Shown: positions 43,738 through 52,968 of the stretch, piece after piece
Numbering within the stretch: position 1 is the first letter of the stretch
How the letters are laid out: each line of letters starts with the position of its first letter
DNA from: JAGSOU01 sp049974865
Lineage (GTDB): Bacteria; Pseudomonadota; Alphaproteobacteria; Rhodobacterales; Rhodobacteraceae
NCBI GenBank assembly: GCA_049974865.1
Contig: JBNGCX010000003.1
Span: 1-64,000 of the forward strand
Length of the DNA stretch: 64,000 nucleotides
Direction: 5' to 3'
The notes under the pieces: generated by a model
Database searches by the model: none
What the model was told of the DNA's origin: nothing
Seen by the model: only the letters and a program-made list of their open reading frames with translations
Program-made: the position numbers and the translations under genes

Positions 43738-44253
43738 ATGAGCACGGATCGGGTCTGTGTCGGCGCCATCGCGGGCGCCTTCGGCGTGCGTGGCGAGGTG
43801 CGGCTGAAAAGCTTCTGCGCCGAGCCCGAGGCGATCGCGGACTACGCGCCGCTTCACACCGAGGACGGCGCGCGCAGCTTCACGGTAGAGATCACCCGCG
43901 CGGTCAAGAACGGCTTTGCCGCGCGCCTGTCGGGCGTGGCCACCAAGGAAGAGGCCGACGCCCTGCGCGGCGTGCGGCTGTTCGCCGACCGCGACAAGCT
44001 GCCCGAGCTGCCCGATGACGAATTCTATCACGCCGACCTGATCGGCCTGACGGTGCTGGACACCGGCGGCCGGACGCTGGGCAAGGTGCAGGCGGTGCAG
44101 GACTACGGCGCGGGCGACCTGCTGGAGATTTCCGGGCCGGGCCTGAAGGGCAGCGTGCTGCTGCCCTTCACCAACGAGGCGGTGCCGACCGTCGACCTCG
44201 CCGCGGGCCGGATCATCGCCGACCCGCCCGAGGGGCTGTTCCCCGATGAGTGA
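43738..44253 (+). CDS. rimM: Ribosome maturation factor RimM
   Basis: 171 residues. Helps 30S head assembly with S19. N-terminal RimM domain with GAIAGAFGVRGEVRLKSFC and a C-terminal PRC-barrel domain (FYHADLIGLTVLDTGGRTLGKV). Overlaps trmD by 8 bases. Confidence 0.95.
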   Translation: MSTDRVCVGAIAGAFGVRGEVRLKSFCAEPEAIADYAPLHTEDGARSFTVEITRAVKNGFAARLSGVATKEEADALRGVRLFADRDKLPELPDDEFYHADLIGLTVLDTGGRTLGKVQAVQDYGAGDLLEISGPGLKGSVLLPFTNEAVPTVDLAAGRIIADPPEGLFPDE

Positions 44254-45076
44254 CGCGCCCAAGTCCCACGGCCGCCTGTCGATCTCGGCCAGCCTGCAAC
44301 CCCGCGACCTGGTGGCCGACCGCCCGCGCCTGAAAGGCGCCTGGACGGCCAAGGTCATCACCCTGTTCCCCGAGGCCTTCCCCGGTGTGCTGGGCCAGTC
44401 GCTGACCGGCAAGGCGCTGGACCAGGGCCTCTGGGCGCTGGAGACGATCGACCTGCGCCCCTTCGGTGTGGGCAAGCACAAGAATGTCGACGACACGCCG
44501 GCGGGCGGCGGCGCGGGCATGGTGCTGCGCCCCGACGTGGTGGACGCGGCCTTGAGGCAGGCCGCCGTCGGCACGCCCCCCTCGCGCGCGGACTGGCCGG
44601 TGATCTACCTCTCGCCTCGCGGGCGCCCCTTCAACCAGGCCATGGCGCAGCGCTTTTCGCAGGCCGACGGGATGACCCTGCTGTGCGGCCGGTTCGAGGG
44701 CGTGGACCAACGCGTGCTGGACCACCACCGCATCGAGGAGGTGTCGCTTGGCGATTTCGTCCTGACCGGCGGCGAGATCGCCGCTCAGGCCTTGATTGAC
44801 GCGACGGTCCGCCTTATACCGCGCGTACTTGGGAATCAGGCATCAACCGAGGAGGAATCCTTCTCGGATTTTTTGCTTGAACACCCGCAGTATACCCGGC
44901 CCGCCGTCTGGGAAGGTCGCGAGATACCGGAGGTTCTTCTCTCCGGGCACCACGCGAAGATCACCGCCTGGCGGAAGGCCATGGCCGAAAGGCTGACAAA
45001 GGAACGACGACCTGATCTCTGGCGGGCTTACTGTGCGGCGCATGGTAGGGACCCGGAAGAAGACCAAGAGCTCTGA
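44246..45076 (+). CDS. trmD: tRNA (guanine37-N1)-methyltransferase
   Basis: 276 residues. SPOUT methyltransferase making m1G37. LLCGRFEGVDQRVLDHHRIEEVSLGDFVLTGGE forms the knot that binds SAM; PQYTRPAVWEGREIPEVLLSGHH is the C-terminal domain. The N-terminus has about 30 residues before the usual start (KVITLFPEAF), so an internal start is possible, but the overlap with rimM supports the ATG chosen. Confidence 0.95.
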   Translation: MSDAPKSHGRLSISASLQPRDLVADRPRLKGAWTAKVITLFPEAFPGVLGQSLTGKALDQGLWALETIDLRPFGVGKHKNVDDTPAGGGAGMVLRPDVVDAALRQAAVGTPPSRADWPVIYLSPRGRPFNQAMAQRFSQADGMTLLCGRFEGVDQRVLDHHRIEEVSLGDFVLTGGEIAAQALIDATVRLIPRVLGNQASTEEESFSDFLLEHPQYTRPAVWEGREIPEVLLSGHHAKITAWRKAMAERLTKERRPDLWRAYCAAHGRDPEEDQEL

Positions 45077-45124
45077 GGGCGCGCCAACTTCGCGGGCAAA
45101 CCGTGAGCATATAGGAGAGATGCG

Positions 45125-45508
45125 ATGGACCTGATCGCACAGCTTGAAGCCGAGCAGATCGAAACGCTCGGCAAGAAGATCCCGGATTTCAAGGCCGGTG
45201 ACACCGTTCGCGTCGGTTACAAGGTGACCGAGGGCAGCCGCACCCGTGTGCAGAACTACGAAGGCGTCTGCATCAGCCGCAAGAACGGCAACGGCATCGC
45301 CGGCTCGTTCACCGTGCGCAAGATCTCGTTCGGTGAAGGCGTGGAACGCGTGTTCCCGCTCTACTCGACCAATATCGACAGCATCGAGGTGGTCCGCCGC
45401 GGCAAAGTCCGCCGCGCCAAGCTGTACTACCTGCGCTCGCGCCGCGGCAAATCGGCCCGTATCGCGGAAGTCACCAACTACAAGCCCAAAGCCGGCACCG
45501 AGGCGTAA
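45125..45508 (+). CDS. rplS: 50S ribosomal protein L19
   Basis: 127 residues, full length. FKAGDTVRVGYKVTEGSRTRVQNYEG and GVERVFPLYSTNIDSIEVVRRGKVRRAKLYYLR are the family core. AGGAGA precedes the ATG. Confidence 0.97.
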   Translation: MDLIAQLEAEQIETLGKKIPDFKAGDTVRVGYKVTEGSRTRVQNYEGVCISRKNGNGIAGSFTVRKISFGEGVERVFPLYSTNIDSIEVVRRGKVRRAKLYYLRSRRGKSARIAEVTNYKPKAGTEA

Positions 45509-45519
45509 GGAGACGGGCC

Positions 45520-45741
45520 ATGAAAAAAGACATCCACCCCGATTACCACTTTATCGACGTCAAGCTGACCGACGGCAGCGTGGTCAAGATGCGCTCGACC
45601 TGGGGCAGCGAGGGCGACAGCCTGTCGCTGGACATCGACCCCTCGGCGCACCCCGCCTGGACCGGCGGCTCGTCGCGCCTGATGGACACCGGCGGCCGCG
45701 TGTCGAAGTTCAAGAAGAAATACGAAGGCCTGGGCTTCTGA
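45520..45741 (+). CDS. rpmE: 50S ribosomal protein L31 (zinc-free type)
   Basis: 73 residues. MKKDIHPDYHFIDVKLTDGS start and GGRVSKFKKKYEGLGF end. No CxxC pair, so this is the zinc-independent form normal for alphaproteobacteria. Follows rplS by 11 bases; terminator follows. Confidence 0.96.
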   Translation: MKKDIHPDYHFIDVKLTDGSVVKMRSTWGSEGDSLSLDIDPSAHPAWTGGSSRLMDTGGRVSKFKKKYEGLGF

Positions 45742-45765
45742 GACGCCCCGGCTTGCGCCGAACCG

Positions 45766-45799
45766 AACCCGCCAGACGCCGTCTGGCGGGTTTTTTTCT
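45766..45799 (+). terminator. Terminator of the ribosomal protein block
   Basis: AACCCGCCAGAC pairs with GTCTGGCGGGTT across a 3-base loop (12 bp, perfect), then TTTTTCTT. Confidence 0.95.
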
Positions 45800-45971
45800 T
45801 GCCGGGCGGATGCCGTCGCCGGTTTGCGCGGCCGCCGCCCGCGTGGTTTTTTAGCCGCGTCCCGAAGATTCCCGTCCCGCCCATCAATCGGCGTCTTTTC
45901 GCCAAGGCGGCCCCAACATATAGTGCCCTCAATCGTGAAATGGCGACTTACAAGACCATAAGGGGTGCGGC

Positions 45972-46781
45972 GTGGCGCATATTATCGTTGTCGGGAATGA
46001 AAAGGGCGGCGCGGGCAAATCGACCATGTCGATGCATATCGCCACGGCGCTGGCACGCATGGGCCACAAGGTGGGCGCGCTGGATCTGGACCTGCGCCAG
46101 CGCAGCTTCGGCCGCTACATGGAGAACCGCCGCGCCTATTGCGCGCGCGAGGGGCTGGACCTGCCCACCCCCGAATACCGCGACCTGCCCGAGGTCAATC
46201 GCGATCAGCTCGACCCCGGCGAGAACATCTATGACCGCCGCCTGTCGGTGGCCGTCTCCGGCCTCGAATCGGAGGTCGATTTCATCCTGATCGACTGCCC
46301 CGGCTCGCATACCCGCCTCAGCCAGGTGGCGCATACGCTGGCCGACACGCTGGTGACGCCGCTCAATGACAGTTTCGTCGATTTCGACCTGCTGGCGCGG
46401 ATCGATTCGGCCACCGGCAAGATTCTCGGCCCCTCGATCTATTCCGAGATGGTCTGGAACGCCCGCCAGATGCGCGCCCAGGCCGGGCTGCCGCCCATCG
46501 ACTGGGTGGTGTTGCGCAACCGCCTCGGCGCGCAGCAGATGCATAACAAGAAGAAGATGGGCAACGCCCTGGGCAATCTGAGCCGCCGCATCGGCTTCCG
46601 CGTGGCCCCCGGCTTCAAGGAGCGGGTGATCTTCCGCGAGTTGTTTCCCAATGGCCTGACCCTTCTGGACCTCAAGGATATCGGCGTCTCGGGGCTGAAC
46701 CTTTCCAACATCGCCGCCCGGCAGGAACTGCGCGACCTGATGGCCGAGCTCGACCTGCCCGGAGTGCGCGCGGATTTCTGA
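45972..46781 (+). CDS. mipZ: Division-site positioning ATPase MipZ
   Basis: 269 residues. ParA-type ATPase that forms polar gradients and keeps FtsZ at midcell in alphaproteobacteria. Deviant Walker A GNEKGGAGKST (8-18), LDLDLRQRSFGRYMENR and LIDCPGSHTRLSQVAHTLAD (Walker B region). GTG start. Alone after the ribosomal block. Confidence 0.93.
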   Translation: MAHIIVVGNEKGGAGKSTMSMHIATALARMGHKVGALDLDLRQRSFGRYMENRRAYCAREGLDLPTPEYRDLPEVNRDQLDPGENIYDRRLSVAVSGLESEVDFILIDCPGSHTRLSQVAHTLADTLVTPLNDSFVDFDLLARIDSATGKILGPSIYSEMVWNARQMRAQAGLPPIDWVVLRNRLGAQQMHNKKKMGNALGNLSRRIGFRVAPGFKERVIFRELFPNGLTLLDLKDIGVSGLNLSNIAARQELRDLMAELDLPGVRADF

Positions 46782-46863
46782 TCCGCATGGCGGCAGGGCC
46801 CGGCCGCGTCCCGGATGCGCCTGCCCGACCTGTCCATGGCCCGGGACAGGAGATAGACTCAGC

Positions 46864-47172
46864 ATGCGTGATTCCGATGGCGGCAAGGGGAAGCCCATGC
46901 GCGAAACCGCAGTCATTGCCCATGTCACCGGCCGCGTCCAGGGCGTCTGGTTTCGGGCCTGGACGAAGGCCGAGGCCGAAAGGCGCGCGCTGTCCGGCTG
47001 GGTCCGGAACGAGGCGGACGGCTCCGTCACCGCCCTGATCTGCGGACCGGAGGCGGACGTGGCCGAGATGGTTTCGGCGCTGCGCCAGGGCCCGCCGGCC
47101 GCGCGCGTGTCGGGCGTCACCACGCAGGAAACCGAAGCGCCCCGCACCCCGGGTTTCCGGATCCTCCGCTGA
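46864..47172 (+). CDS. acyP: Acylphosphatase
   Basis: 102 residues from the first ATG, or 91 from the in-frame ATG at 46897. Hydrolyses acyl phosphates. VTGRVQGVWFRAWTKAEAE carries the active-site Arg, and the catalytic Asn is in LSGWVRNEADGSV. Single gene. Confidence 0.9.
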   Translation: MRDSDGGKGKPMRETAVIAHVTGRVQGVWFRAWTKAEAERRALSGWVRNEADGSVTALICGPEADVAEMVSALRQGPPAARVSGVTTQETEAPRTPGFRILR

Positions 47173-47330
47173 CCCGTCGCCAGCGCCGGCCTGCGGAAGG
47201 ACGGGTTCGATCTGCCGTAGGCCCGCCCCCGCGCAGCACAATTGCGCCACATTTTTGACCGAAATTCGCCACATTCTCGCGCCAGCGTTGAACTCATTCA
47301 CAGGCGAGGCCAATACCATCGAGGCCAGTC

Positions 47331-47699
47331 ATGAGCGATGCCGATTCCGGGGCTGAAACCGTCCAGATCGTTCCACGCCAGCCGGAGCTTACATCCGTAA
47401 CCCTTTCTGCCGGTACAGTCGTGCTGACCTTGCGCGGTGCATTGCCCGTGGAACAGCTCCATCGCGGGGATCGCGTCATCACCAGAACGGGCGGCACCGT
47501 GCTGAAACGGGTGCATTCCCGCGATCACAAATGTTTCTGGCTCGAGTTCGACAATCCCGAGGTGGTCTACGTGCTCGACCGTCAATACCGGGTGACGCAC
47601 GCCCCGCAGGATGGGGACGGGTCCGGCGCGACCGGGGCCAATCCGGCAGGCCCCGGCGCGGCCTGCGGCGAAGACGGGCCGCCGACACGGAAACATTGA
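47331..47699 (+). CDS. Small protein with degenerate Hint-like N-terminal motif
   Basis: 122 residues. SAGTVVLTLRGALPVEQLHRGDRVITRTGG resembles the first block of the Hint (hedgehog/intein) domains common in Rhodobacterales. The catalytic Cys at the expected place is replaced by Ser-Ala, and the second half of the domain is missing. The tail is Gly/Pro-rich. Probably a truncated paralogue without self-splicing activity, or a hypothetical of its own. Preceded by a 158-base gap. Confidence 0.5.
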   Translation: MSDADSGAETVQIVPRQPELTSVTLSAGTVVLTLRGALPVEQLHRGDRVITRTGGTVLKRVHSRDHKCFWLEFDNPEVVYVLDRQYRVTHAPQDGDGSGATGANPAGPGAACGEDGPPTRKH

Positions 47700-47847
47700 C
47701 CGTGCCGCCATCGCGCGGCGGCCGTCCCCCGACGCCCCATGATGACCATGCCATTCCCCCGCGCGCCCGGGCCAGGGCGACGGCGAAAGGCTGACCGGGC
47801 GCGGCCGCCCCCGATGCGGGCAGGCCCTCTGGCCGCTGGAGCCGCGT

Positions 47848-49113
47848 TCAGCCGAGCAGATCGGCCAGCCATGCGGCGGCGCGCAGGACATCGCCATCAC
47901 GCCCCATCGGGCCGACCACCTGAACCCCAAGCGGACGCCCGTCGCCCGCGCGCAGGCCTGGAACGTTGACACAGGGCGCCCCGAGCAGCGTCCACAGCCG
48001 GTTGAAGACGGGCGAACCAGTGCCGCTCTTCCGATGCGGCGCGGCGCCGGGGGCCGAGGGCGTGACGAAAATCGGGGTTTCGCCCAGATCTCCGGCGAAG
48101 CGGCGGCGCAGCTGCGCGATCATCAGGCGATCCCCGAGATGGGCCCGTTCGGGCACGTTCCGCCCCTCGTCGAGCATTGCACGCAATTGCGGGCTGAGCA
48201 GAGCGCGGTGGCTGTGCCATTCGTGGGCCAGCGCCTGATAGGCCTCGCGCGCCATGATGCGCGGATGCGCCTCGGCGGCGACGCCATAGACCTTGGGCAG
48301 CGTCACCTCGGCGGTGGGCACCCGCCCCCGCAGGAGGCGCTCCAGATCGCCCCAGGCCGCCTGCATCTCCGGCTCGGCGCTATCCCAGACGGGCGAACGG
48401 CAAAGACCGAGAACCGGCGGCCCGCCGGGCGCCCGCGCCGCCCTCAGCAGCGGCAGGCCCGTCACCGCCTCGGCAAAGAGCGCGGCATCGGCTACGCTGC
48501 GGGCGAACACGCCCACGGTGTCGAAACTGCGTGCCAGCGCCTTGACCCCGGCCGGTTCGATCAGATCGAAGCTGGGCTTGTAGCCGACCACACCGCAATA
48601 GGCCGCCGGCCGCACCACCGAGCCCGCGGTCTGCGTGCCCAGCGCGAGCGGCACCATCCCCGCCGCCACCGCCGCGGCCGAGCCGCTGGACGATCCGCCG
48701 GGCGTATGCCCGGGGGCGGCCGGGTTTCGGGTGGGGGCCGGTTTGTACGTGGCGAATTCCGTGGTCTCGGTCTTGCCCATCGCATAGGCGCCCTCGAGCC
48801 GCGCCAGCGCCACCACCGCGGCATCCACCGGCGACACGGCCTCGGTGTAGATCGGCGAGCCGCAGCCACGCGGCATGCCACGGGCGTGGATGACATCCTT
48901 CACCGCGATCGGCAGCCCCGCCAGCAGCCCCCGCCCCGGCGCCTCTGCCAGCCGCGCCAGCGCCGCCTCGGGGTCGAGATAGGCCCAGGCGTGCAGCTGC
49001 GGCTCAAGCTCGGCGCAGCACTCCAGCAGGGCCCGGAGGTATCCCTCGGGCGTGAGCGTGCCGGTATCGAAGGCGGACAGGACCTCCAACGCGGTCTCGG
49101 GTATCTTGCTCAT
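47848..49113 (-). CDS. Amidase (amidase-signature family)
   Basis: 421 residues. Ser-cisSer-Lys hydrolase of amides or ureides. Lys in GLPIAVKDVIHARG (about residue 73-86), cis-Ser and nucleophile Ser in TPGGSSSGSAAAVAAG and LGTQTAGSVVRPAAYCG. Similar to allophanate hydrolase/AtzF-like or glutamyl-tRNA amidase A-like paralogues; the exact substrate is not clear. Start at MSKIPETALEVLSAF. Its ATG overlaps the stop codon of an M20-peptidase remnant directly upstream (49110). Confidence 0.85.
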   Translation of the reverse strand: MSKIPETALEVLSAFDTGTLTPEGYLRALLECCAELEPQLHAWAYLDPEAALARLAEAPGRGLLAGLPIAVKDVIHARGMPRGCGSPIYTEAVSPVDAAVVALARLEGAYAMGKTETTEFATYKPAPTRNPAAPGHTPGGSSSGSAAAVAAGMVPLALGTQTAGSVVRPAAYCGVVGYKPSFDLIEPAGVKALARSFDTVGVFARSVADAALFAEAVTGLPLLRAARAPGGPPVLGLCRSPVWDSAEPEMQAAWGDLERLLRGRVPTAEVTLPKVYGVAAEAHPRIMAREAYQALAHEWHSHRALLSPQLRAMLDEGRNVPERAHLGDRLMIAQLRRRFAGDLGETPIFVTPSAPGAAPHRKSGTGSPVFNRLWTLLGAPCVNVPGLRAGDGRPLGVQVVGPMGRDGDVLRAAAWLADLLG

Positions 49114-49262
49114 GTCTCGCCCTCCGCTTGGCCCGCCCAGTCGCGGCTCAGACGAGTACTCTCCACCGCGTCGTTGAGTTTGCCAAGTTCGCAATATTCG
49201 TCGGCCTGATGGGCGAGGACGGACGCGCCGGCCCCCTCGCCCCAGGCATCTTGTATCTGGCA
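49110..49262 (-). pseudogene. Remnant C-terminus of an M20-family peptidase/deacylase
   Basis: About 50 codons reading CQIQDAWGEGAGASVLAHQA then DEYCELGKLNDAVESTRLSR and ending DWAGQAEGET. This matches the terminal segment of M20 metallopeptidases (G-x-G near a His and the DEY..L..L..AV pattern). A TGA stop cuts the frame immediately upstream, so the rest of the gene is gone. Its own stop overlaps the amidase start (ATGA), showing that the two were once an operon. Confidence 0.55.
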
Positions 49263-49427
49263 TCTGGACGAGTTTCAGGCTTCTCAGCCCCGGAAAATCA
49301 AACCGGATCGGCCCCGTCTCGGTCTGCCGTGCCGGCGCCCGGCGAAACTTGTCGTGGCCGTCGGCATCGATCCCGGCCGGTCTGGCCGAAAGCGCGGACG
49401 CCTCGACATGCCGGGGATCGCGACCTC
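49263..49427. other. Intergenic region, no gene seen
   Basis: Between the M20 remnant and the small gene downstream of cbbO. No protein-like frame; likely the breakpoint of the deletion that removed most of the M20 gene. Confidence 0.4.
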
Positions 49428-49739
49428 TCAGTCATCCCCTGCGAGTTCCGCCTCGCCGTCCCAGCCGGCCGCCCGCGCCCGGGTCATCGCCGACGCCTGG
49501 ATCGCAAGGTAGCGGTCCATGACATCGTCGGGCAGATTCGCCACGCGGAAGCCGTATTTCTCCCATTCGGCGTCGACCCTCGACCAGAGCTCCTCGATCC
49601 CCTGCACCAGCCAGCCCTCGCAGGTCTCGGTTTCGGGGATGATCCCGAAGGCCCGGGCGTCGCGGATGATCTTGCCCGTGTCAGTCATGCCGCCGTTCAG
49701 GTCGTTGTCGATGCCGACATAGCGTTTGGGTGCGGGCAT
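49428..49739 (-). CDS. Small conserved protein downstream of cbbO (cbbN-position)
   Basis: 103 residues. MPAPKRYVGIDNDLNGGMTD followed by TGKIIRDARAFGIIPETETC; acidic, no membrane segment. I do not recognise a fold. Lies 9 bases after cbbO on the same strand, so it is part of the RuBisCO operon. Nitrosomonas europaea has a gene called cbbN in the same place of cbbLSQON; I infer possible equivalence from position, not from compared sequence. Confidence 0.75.
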   Translation of the reverse strand: MPAPKRYVGIDNDLNGGMTDTGKIIRDARAFGIIPETETCEGWLVQGIEELWSRVDAEWEKYGFRVANLPDDVMDRYLAIQASAMTRARAAGWDGEAELAGDD

Positions 49740-49748
49740 GGCTCTCTC

Positions 49749-52091
49749 CTAGCTCGTCAGGCTTGCGAACAGCGTGGGCAGCTTCTCGGGCAGCCGCGCG
49801 ACGTGGTCCACGATGGTGTAGTTGTTGGCCCCGAAGATGCGTTTGACATAGGCGTCCGCGTTCGGGTCGAGCGTCAGGCAGTAGGTGAGGACGCCCTTGC
49901 CCTGCAGTTCCTCGACCGCCTTTCGGGTGTCGTGGCGCAGGTGCTGGGGGTCGCGTTCGTCGACATCCGCCGGCTCGCCGTCGGTCACCAGCAGGATCAG
50001 CTTGCGCCGCTCGGGCTGTTTCAGCAGCCCCGCCCCGGCATGGCGCAGCGCCGCGCCCATGCGGGTGGAGAGGCCCCCCTTCATCCCGTCCAGCCGCGCC
50101 TTGGCCTCGTCATCGAACCTCTGGGCGAAATCCTTGAAGCGGTAGTAATGCACGTCGTGCCGCCCGTCCGAGGCGAAGCCGTGAATGGCAAAGGGATCGC
50201 CGATGCCGGCCATCGCGGTGGCCACAAGGGTGGCGGCCTCGCGGGTCAGGTCGAGCACAGTCTTCCCGGCGCCCTCCACCGGGTCGTTGGTGCTCTCGGA
50301 CAGGTCCAGCAGCACCGTCACGGCAAGGTCGCGCGATTTGATGACGTTGCGCATGGTGATGCGCGGGTTGGGCTGTTCGCCCATGCGGATCGCCACCATG
50401 GCGTCGACCGCGGCGTTGATGTCGATCTCGTCGCCGTCCTCCATGTTCCGCACCCGCTGGACGCCGGCGGGGCTGAGCATGTCGATGATCTGGCGGATGC
50501 GGTGGGCGACGGGTTTGTGCTCGGCCAGGATCTCCTCGACGGTTCCCGGGTCGCCCCTGGTCGCGCGGCGCTCATAGACCGTCGCCCAGTCGGGGCGGTA
50601 GAGCTGCACCTGGTAGTCCCATTCCTGGTAATGGAACGGGGCCGAGATCGGCTCTTTGCCCCACATGTCATTGAAACTGGTCTTCGCCTCGCCCGCGTCC
50701 TCATAGGGCATGAACTCGTCGCTGCAGACCCAGATCTCCTGCGCATCGTCCCCGGCCAGTTCTGCATCGACCTCATGCGCCATCTCCATGACCGAGACAT
50801 GCTTGCGCACCTGCCGCTGCGAGGCCGGGACGTATTCGGCGCCGTGGGCGTCCCAATCGAATTCCTCGAACTCCCAGACGAAGCGGTTGTCGTCGCGGTA
50901 GGGAATGCGGAGCGTGTTGAGGATACGCAGGCTGGGCACCTCCTGCCGGGCGGCGAAGACGTGGAAAAGCTCCATCCCGAGGCCCCAGGAGAAACGGTTG
51001 TCCCGCGCCCTGTCGGCAATCCCGGCGTGGAACCTGGCGCCCAGCGCATCGAGATCTGCATCGCCGGTCCCAGCGGCGGGGTTGTTCAGGAGGTGCGCGA
51101 CGCGCTCCAGCGCCTCGACGGTGGCGTGTTCGAGCTGCCCCTCGTGTTCAACCGCAAGCAGGCTGCCCCAGAGCTTGGCCAGTCCCGGGAAGTCCTGCGC
51201 CGCGCACCACTCGACGCGGGCGTCCTCGACCAGCCCGATGAAGAACATCTGCGCGGGGCTGAGTTGCTCGGCCGAAATCGGCGCCGCGGTGTATTGGATA
51301 TGCGCCGCCTGGTGGGCGACCATGGCGCGGTAAAGCTCGAAACCGGCGATGCCCGCGATATCGTTGAGCGCGTCGGGCAGATGCACGACATGGTGCTCGA
51401 TATAGGGGCGGAAGCCCTCGTAATCGGCCGCCGTCGGGCGCAGGAAGAAATCCCGTCCCCACAGCGCGCGGAGGTAGAAGTTGAGCTTGCGCTGCGCGTC
51501 GATGAACAAGGTGCCGCGGCGCTCTTGCTGGAGCATCTTGCGCGCGTCGGGGCTGTCCAGCGCGAAGTATTTCACCAGGTTCGGCAGGTCGCGCTTATAG
51601 GCGTCGGCGCCGAAATTGGCCCAGCGGCGCAGGCCAGAGAGCGTCAGCTTGGACAGCAACTCGTCGATATGGGCCAGCATGGGGCGCAGACCCCGCGCGG
51701 CCTTGGCCGACAGCTGGTGGATGAGCGCGAGATAGCCGCGCAGGAGTTCCGGGTCACCCAGCCGCCGTGCCGCCGTGGGCAGCGAGGAGAACAGCAGCGC
51801 GATCACCTCGCCCGAGGTCATGGAGCTGAGCTTCATCGCCGCCCCCACGCAGTCGCGGATCACGTCCTCGCCGCATTCCTTGACCACCGCCGGCATGTTC
51901 TCGAGATAGGCGAGCACCAGGTCGTGGCCCCGGCCCAGATTGCACAGCCCACGGGCCCCCTCCATGTAGTCGGACAGGCCGGCGGGCGACATGACGCGGG
52001 CGGCCTCGTGGAAGGTCGACTCGATCGTGTCGAGCAACTCCGGCGGGGCCTTGGCGAAACAGGCGCGGTAATCGTCGAGGTTCAGGGTCAT
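49749..52091 (-). CDS. cbbO: RuBisCO activase subunit CbbO
   Basis: 780 residues. VWA-domain adaptor of the CbbQO RuBisCO activase, which uses ATP hydrolysis by CbbQ to remove inhibitors from RuBisCO. The C-terminal VWA domain carries the MIDAS motif DLSES (596-600) and VTDGEP (about 702-707). The N-terminal ~550 residues form the helical region, including PPELLDTIESTFHEAARVMS at the start. Full length. Confidence 0.95.
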   Translation of the reverse strand: MTLNLDDYRACFAKAPPELLDTIESTFHEAARVMSPAGLSDYMEGARGLCNLGRGHDLVLAYLENMPAVVKECGEDVIRDCVGAAMKLSSMTSGEVIALLFSSLPTAARRLGDPELLRGYLALIHQLSAKAARGLRPMLAHIDELLSKLTLSGLRRWANFGADAYKRDLPNLVKYFALDSPDARKMLQQERRGTLFIDAQRKLNFYLRALWGRDFFLRPTAADYEGFRPYIEHHVVHLPDALNDIAGIAGFELYRAMVAHQAAHIQYTAAPISAEQLSPAQMFFIGLVEDARVEWCAAQDFPGLAKLWGSLLAVEHEGQLEHATVEALERVAHLLNNPAAGTGDADLDALGARFHAGIADRARDNRFSWGLGMELFHVFAARQEVPSLRILNTLRIPYRDDNRFVWEFEEFDWDAHGAEYVPASQRQVRKHVSVMEMAHEVDAELAGDDAQEIWVCSDEFMPYEDAGEAKTSFNDMWGKEPISAPFHYQEWDYQVQLYRPDWATVYERRATRGDPGTVEEILAEHKPVAHRIRQIIDMLSPAGVQRVRNMEDGDEIDINAAVDAMVAIRMGEQPNPRITMRNVIKSRDLAVTVLLDLSESTNDPVEGAGKTVLDLTREAATLVATAMAGIGDPFAIHGFASDGRHDVHYYRFKDFAQRFDDEAKARLDGMKGGLSTRMGAALRHAGAGLLKQPERRKLILLVTDGEPADVDERDPQHLRHDTRKAVEELQGKGVLTYCLTLDPNADAYVKRIFGANNYTIVDHVARLPEKLPTLFASLTS

Positions 52092-52105
52092 GGCGCGCTC
52101 CGCCG

Positions 52106-52915
52106 TCAGACGAAGAAGGTCTCCACCGCCGCCTGCAGCGTCTGGCGCATGTCGGCATCGTCCGTCAGCGGGGTGACCAGCGTCATCTGGCAGGCCGCGC
52201 CCGGGTCGATCCCCTCGGCGATCATCTGGCCGGCATAGACCAGCAGACGGGTGGAAATGCCTTCGTCCAGGCCGTGGCCCTTGAGGTTGCGGGTGCGGTG
52301 GGCGATCTGGACCAGCTTCGTCGCGGTCTCGCCGTCCACGCCCGTCTCGCGCGCCACGATCTCGGCCTCGAGATCAGCCTCGGGATAGTCGAAATCGAGC
52401 GCCGCGAAACGCTGCTTAGTCGACTGCTTGAGGTCCTTCATCAGCGACTGGTAGCCGGGGTTGTACGAGATCACGAGCTGGAAATCCGGGTGCGCCTCGA
52501 TGATCTCGCCCTTCTTGTCCAGGGGCAGCGTGCGGCGGTGGTCGGTCAGCGGGTGGATCACCACGGTGGTGTCCTGGCGCGCCTCTACGATCTCGTCGAG
52601 ATAGCAGATCGCCCCGATCCGCGCCGCCGTGGTCAGCGGCCCGTCCTGCCACTTGGTCCCGTCCTTGTCGAGCAGGAAGCGGCCCACCAGGTCAGAGGCG
52701 GTCATGTCCTCGTTGCAGGCGACGGTGATCAGCGGGCGGCCCAGCCGCCAGGCCATGTATTCGACGAAGCGCGACTTGCCGCATCCGGTCGGCCCCTTCA
52801 GCATCACCGGCATCCGCCGGGCATAGGCGGCCTCGTAGAGTTTCTCTTCCTGGCCGACGACCCGATAGAACGGCTCGGCCTTCACCTTGAACTGTTCGAC
52901 GTCGTGCTTGGTCAT
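52106..52915 (-). CDS. cbbQ: RuBisCO activase AAA+ subunit CbbQ
   Basis: 269 residues. MoxR-type AAA+ ATPase forming hexamers with CbbO. Walker A GPTGCGKS (41-48), Walker B AICYLDEIVEARQD, sensor region VISYNPGYQS. The ATG MTKHDVEQFKVKAEPFYRVV is the family start. 53 bases after cbbS. Confidence 0.95.
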   Translation of the reverse strand: MTKHDVEQFKVKAEPFYRVVGQEEKLYEAAYARRMPVMLKGPTGCGKSRFVEYMAWRLGRPLITVACNEDMTASDLVGRFLLDKDGTKWQDGPLTTAARIGAICYLDEIVEARQDTTVVIHPLTDHRRTLPLDKKGEIIEAHPDFQLVISYNPGYQSLMKDLKQSTKQRFAALDFDYPEADLEAEIVARETGVDGETATKLVQIAHRTRNLKGHGLDEGISTRLLVYAGQMIAEGIDPGAACQMTLVTPLTDDADMRQTLQAAVETFFV

Positions 52916-52968
52916 TGCTGCCTCCCGGGGTTGCCCCGGCCCTGAGAGGAGGGCCGGGGATGTCGCGC

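Noticed and set aside
45520..45741. L31 lacking its zinc cysteines as a damaged gene
   Set aside because: The Cys-free type is normal for alphaproteobacteria.
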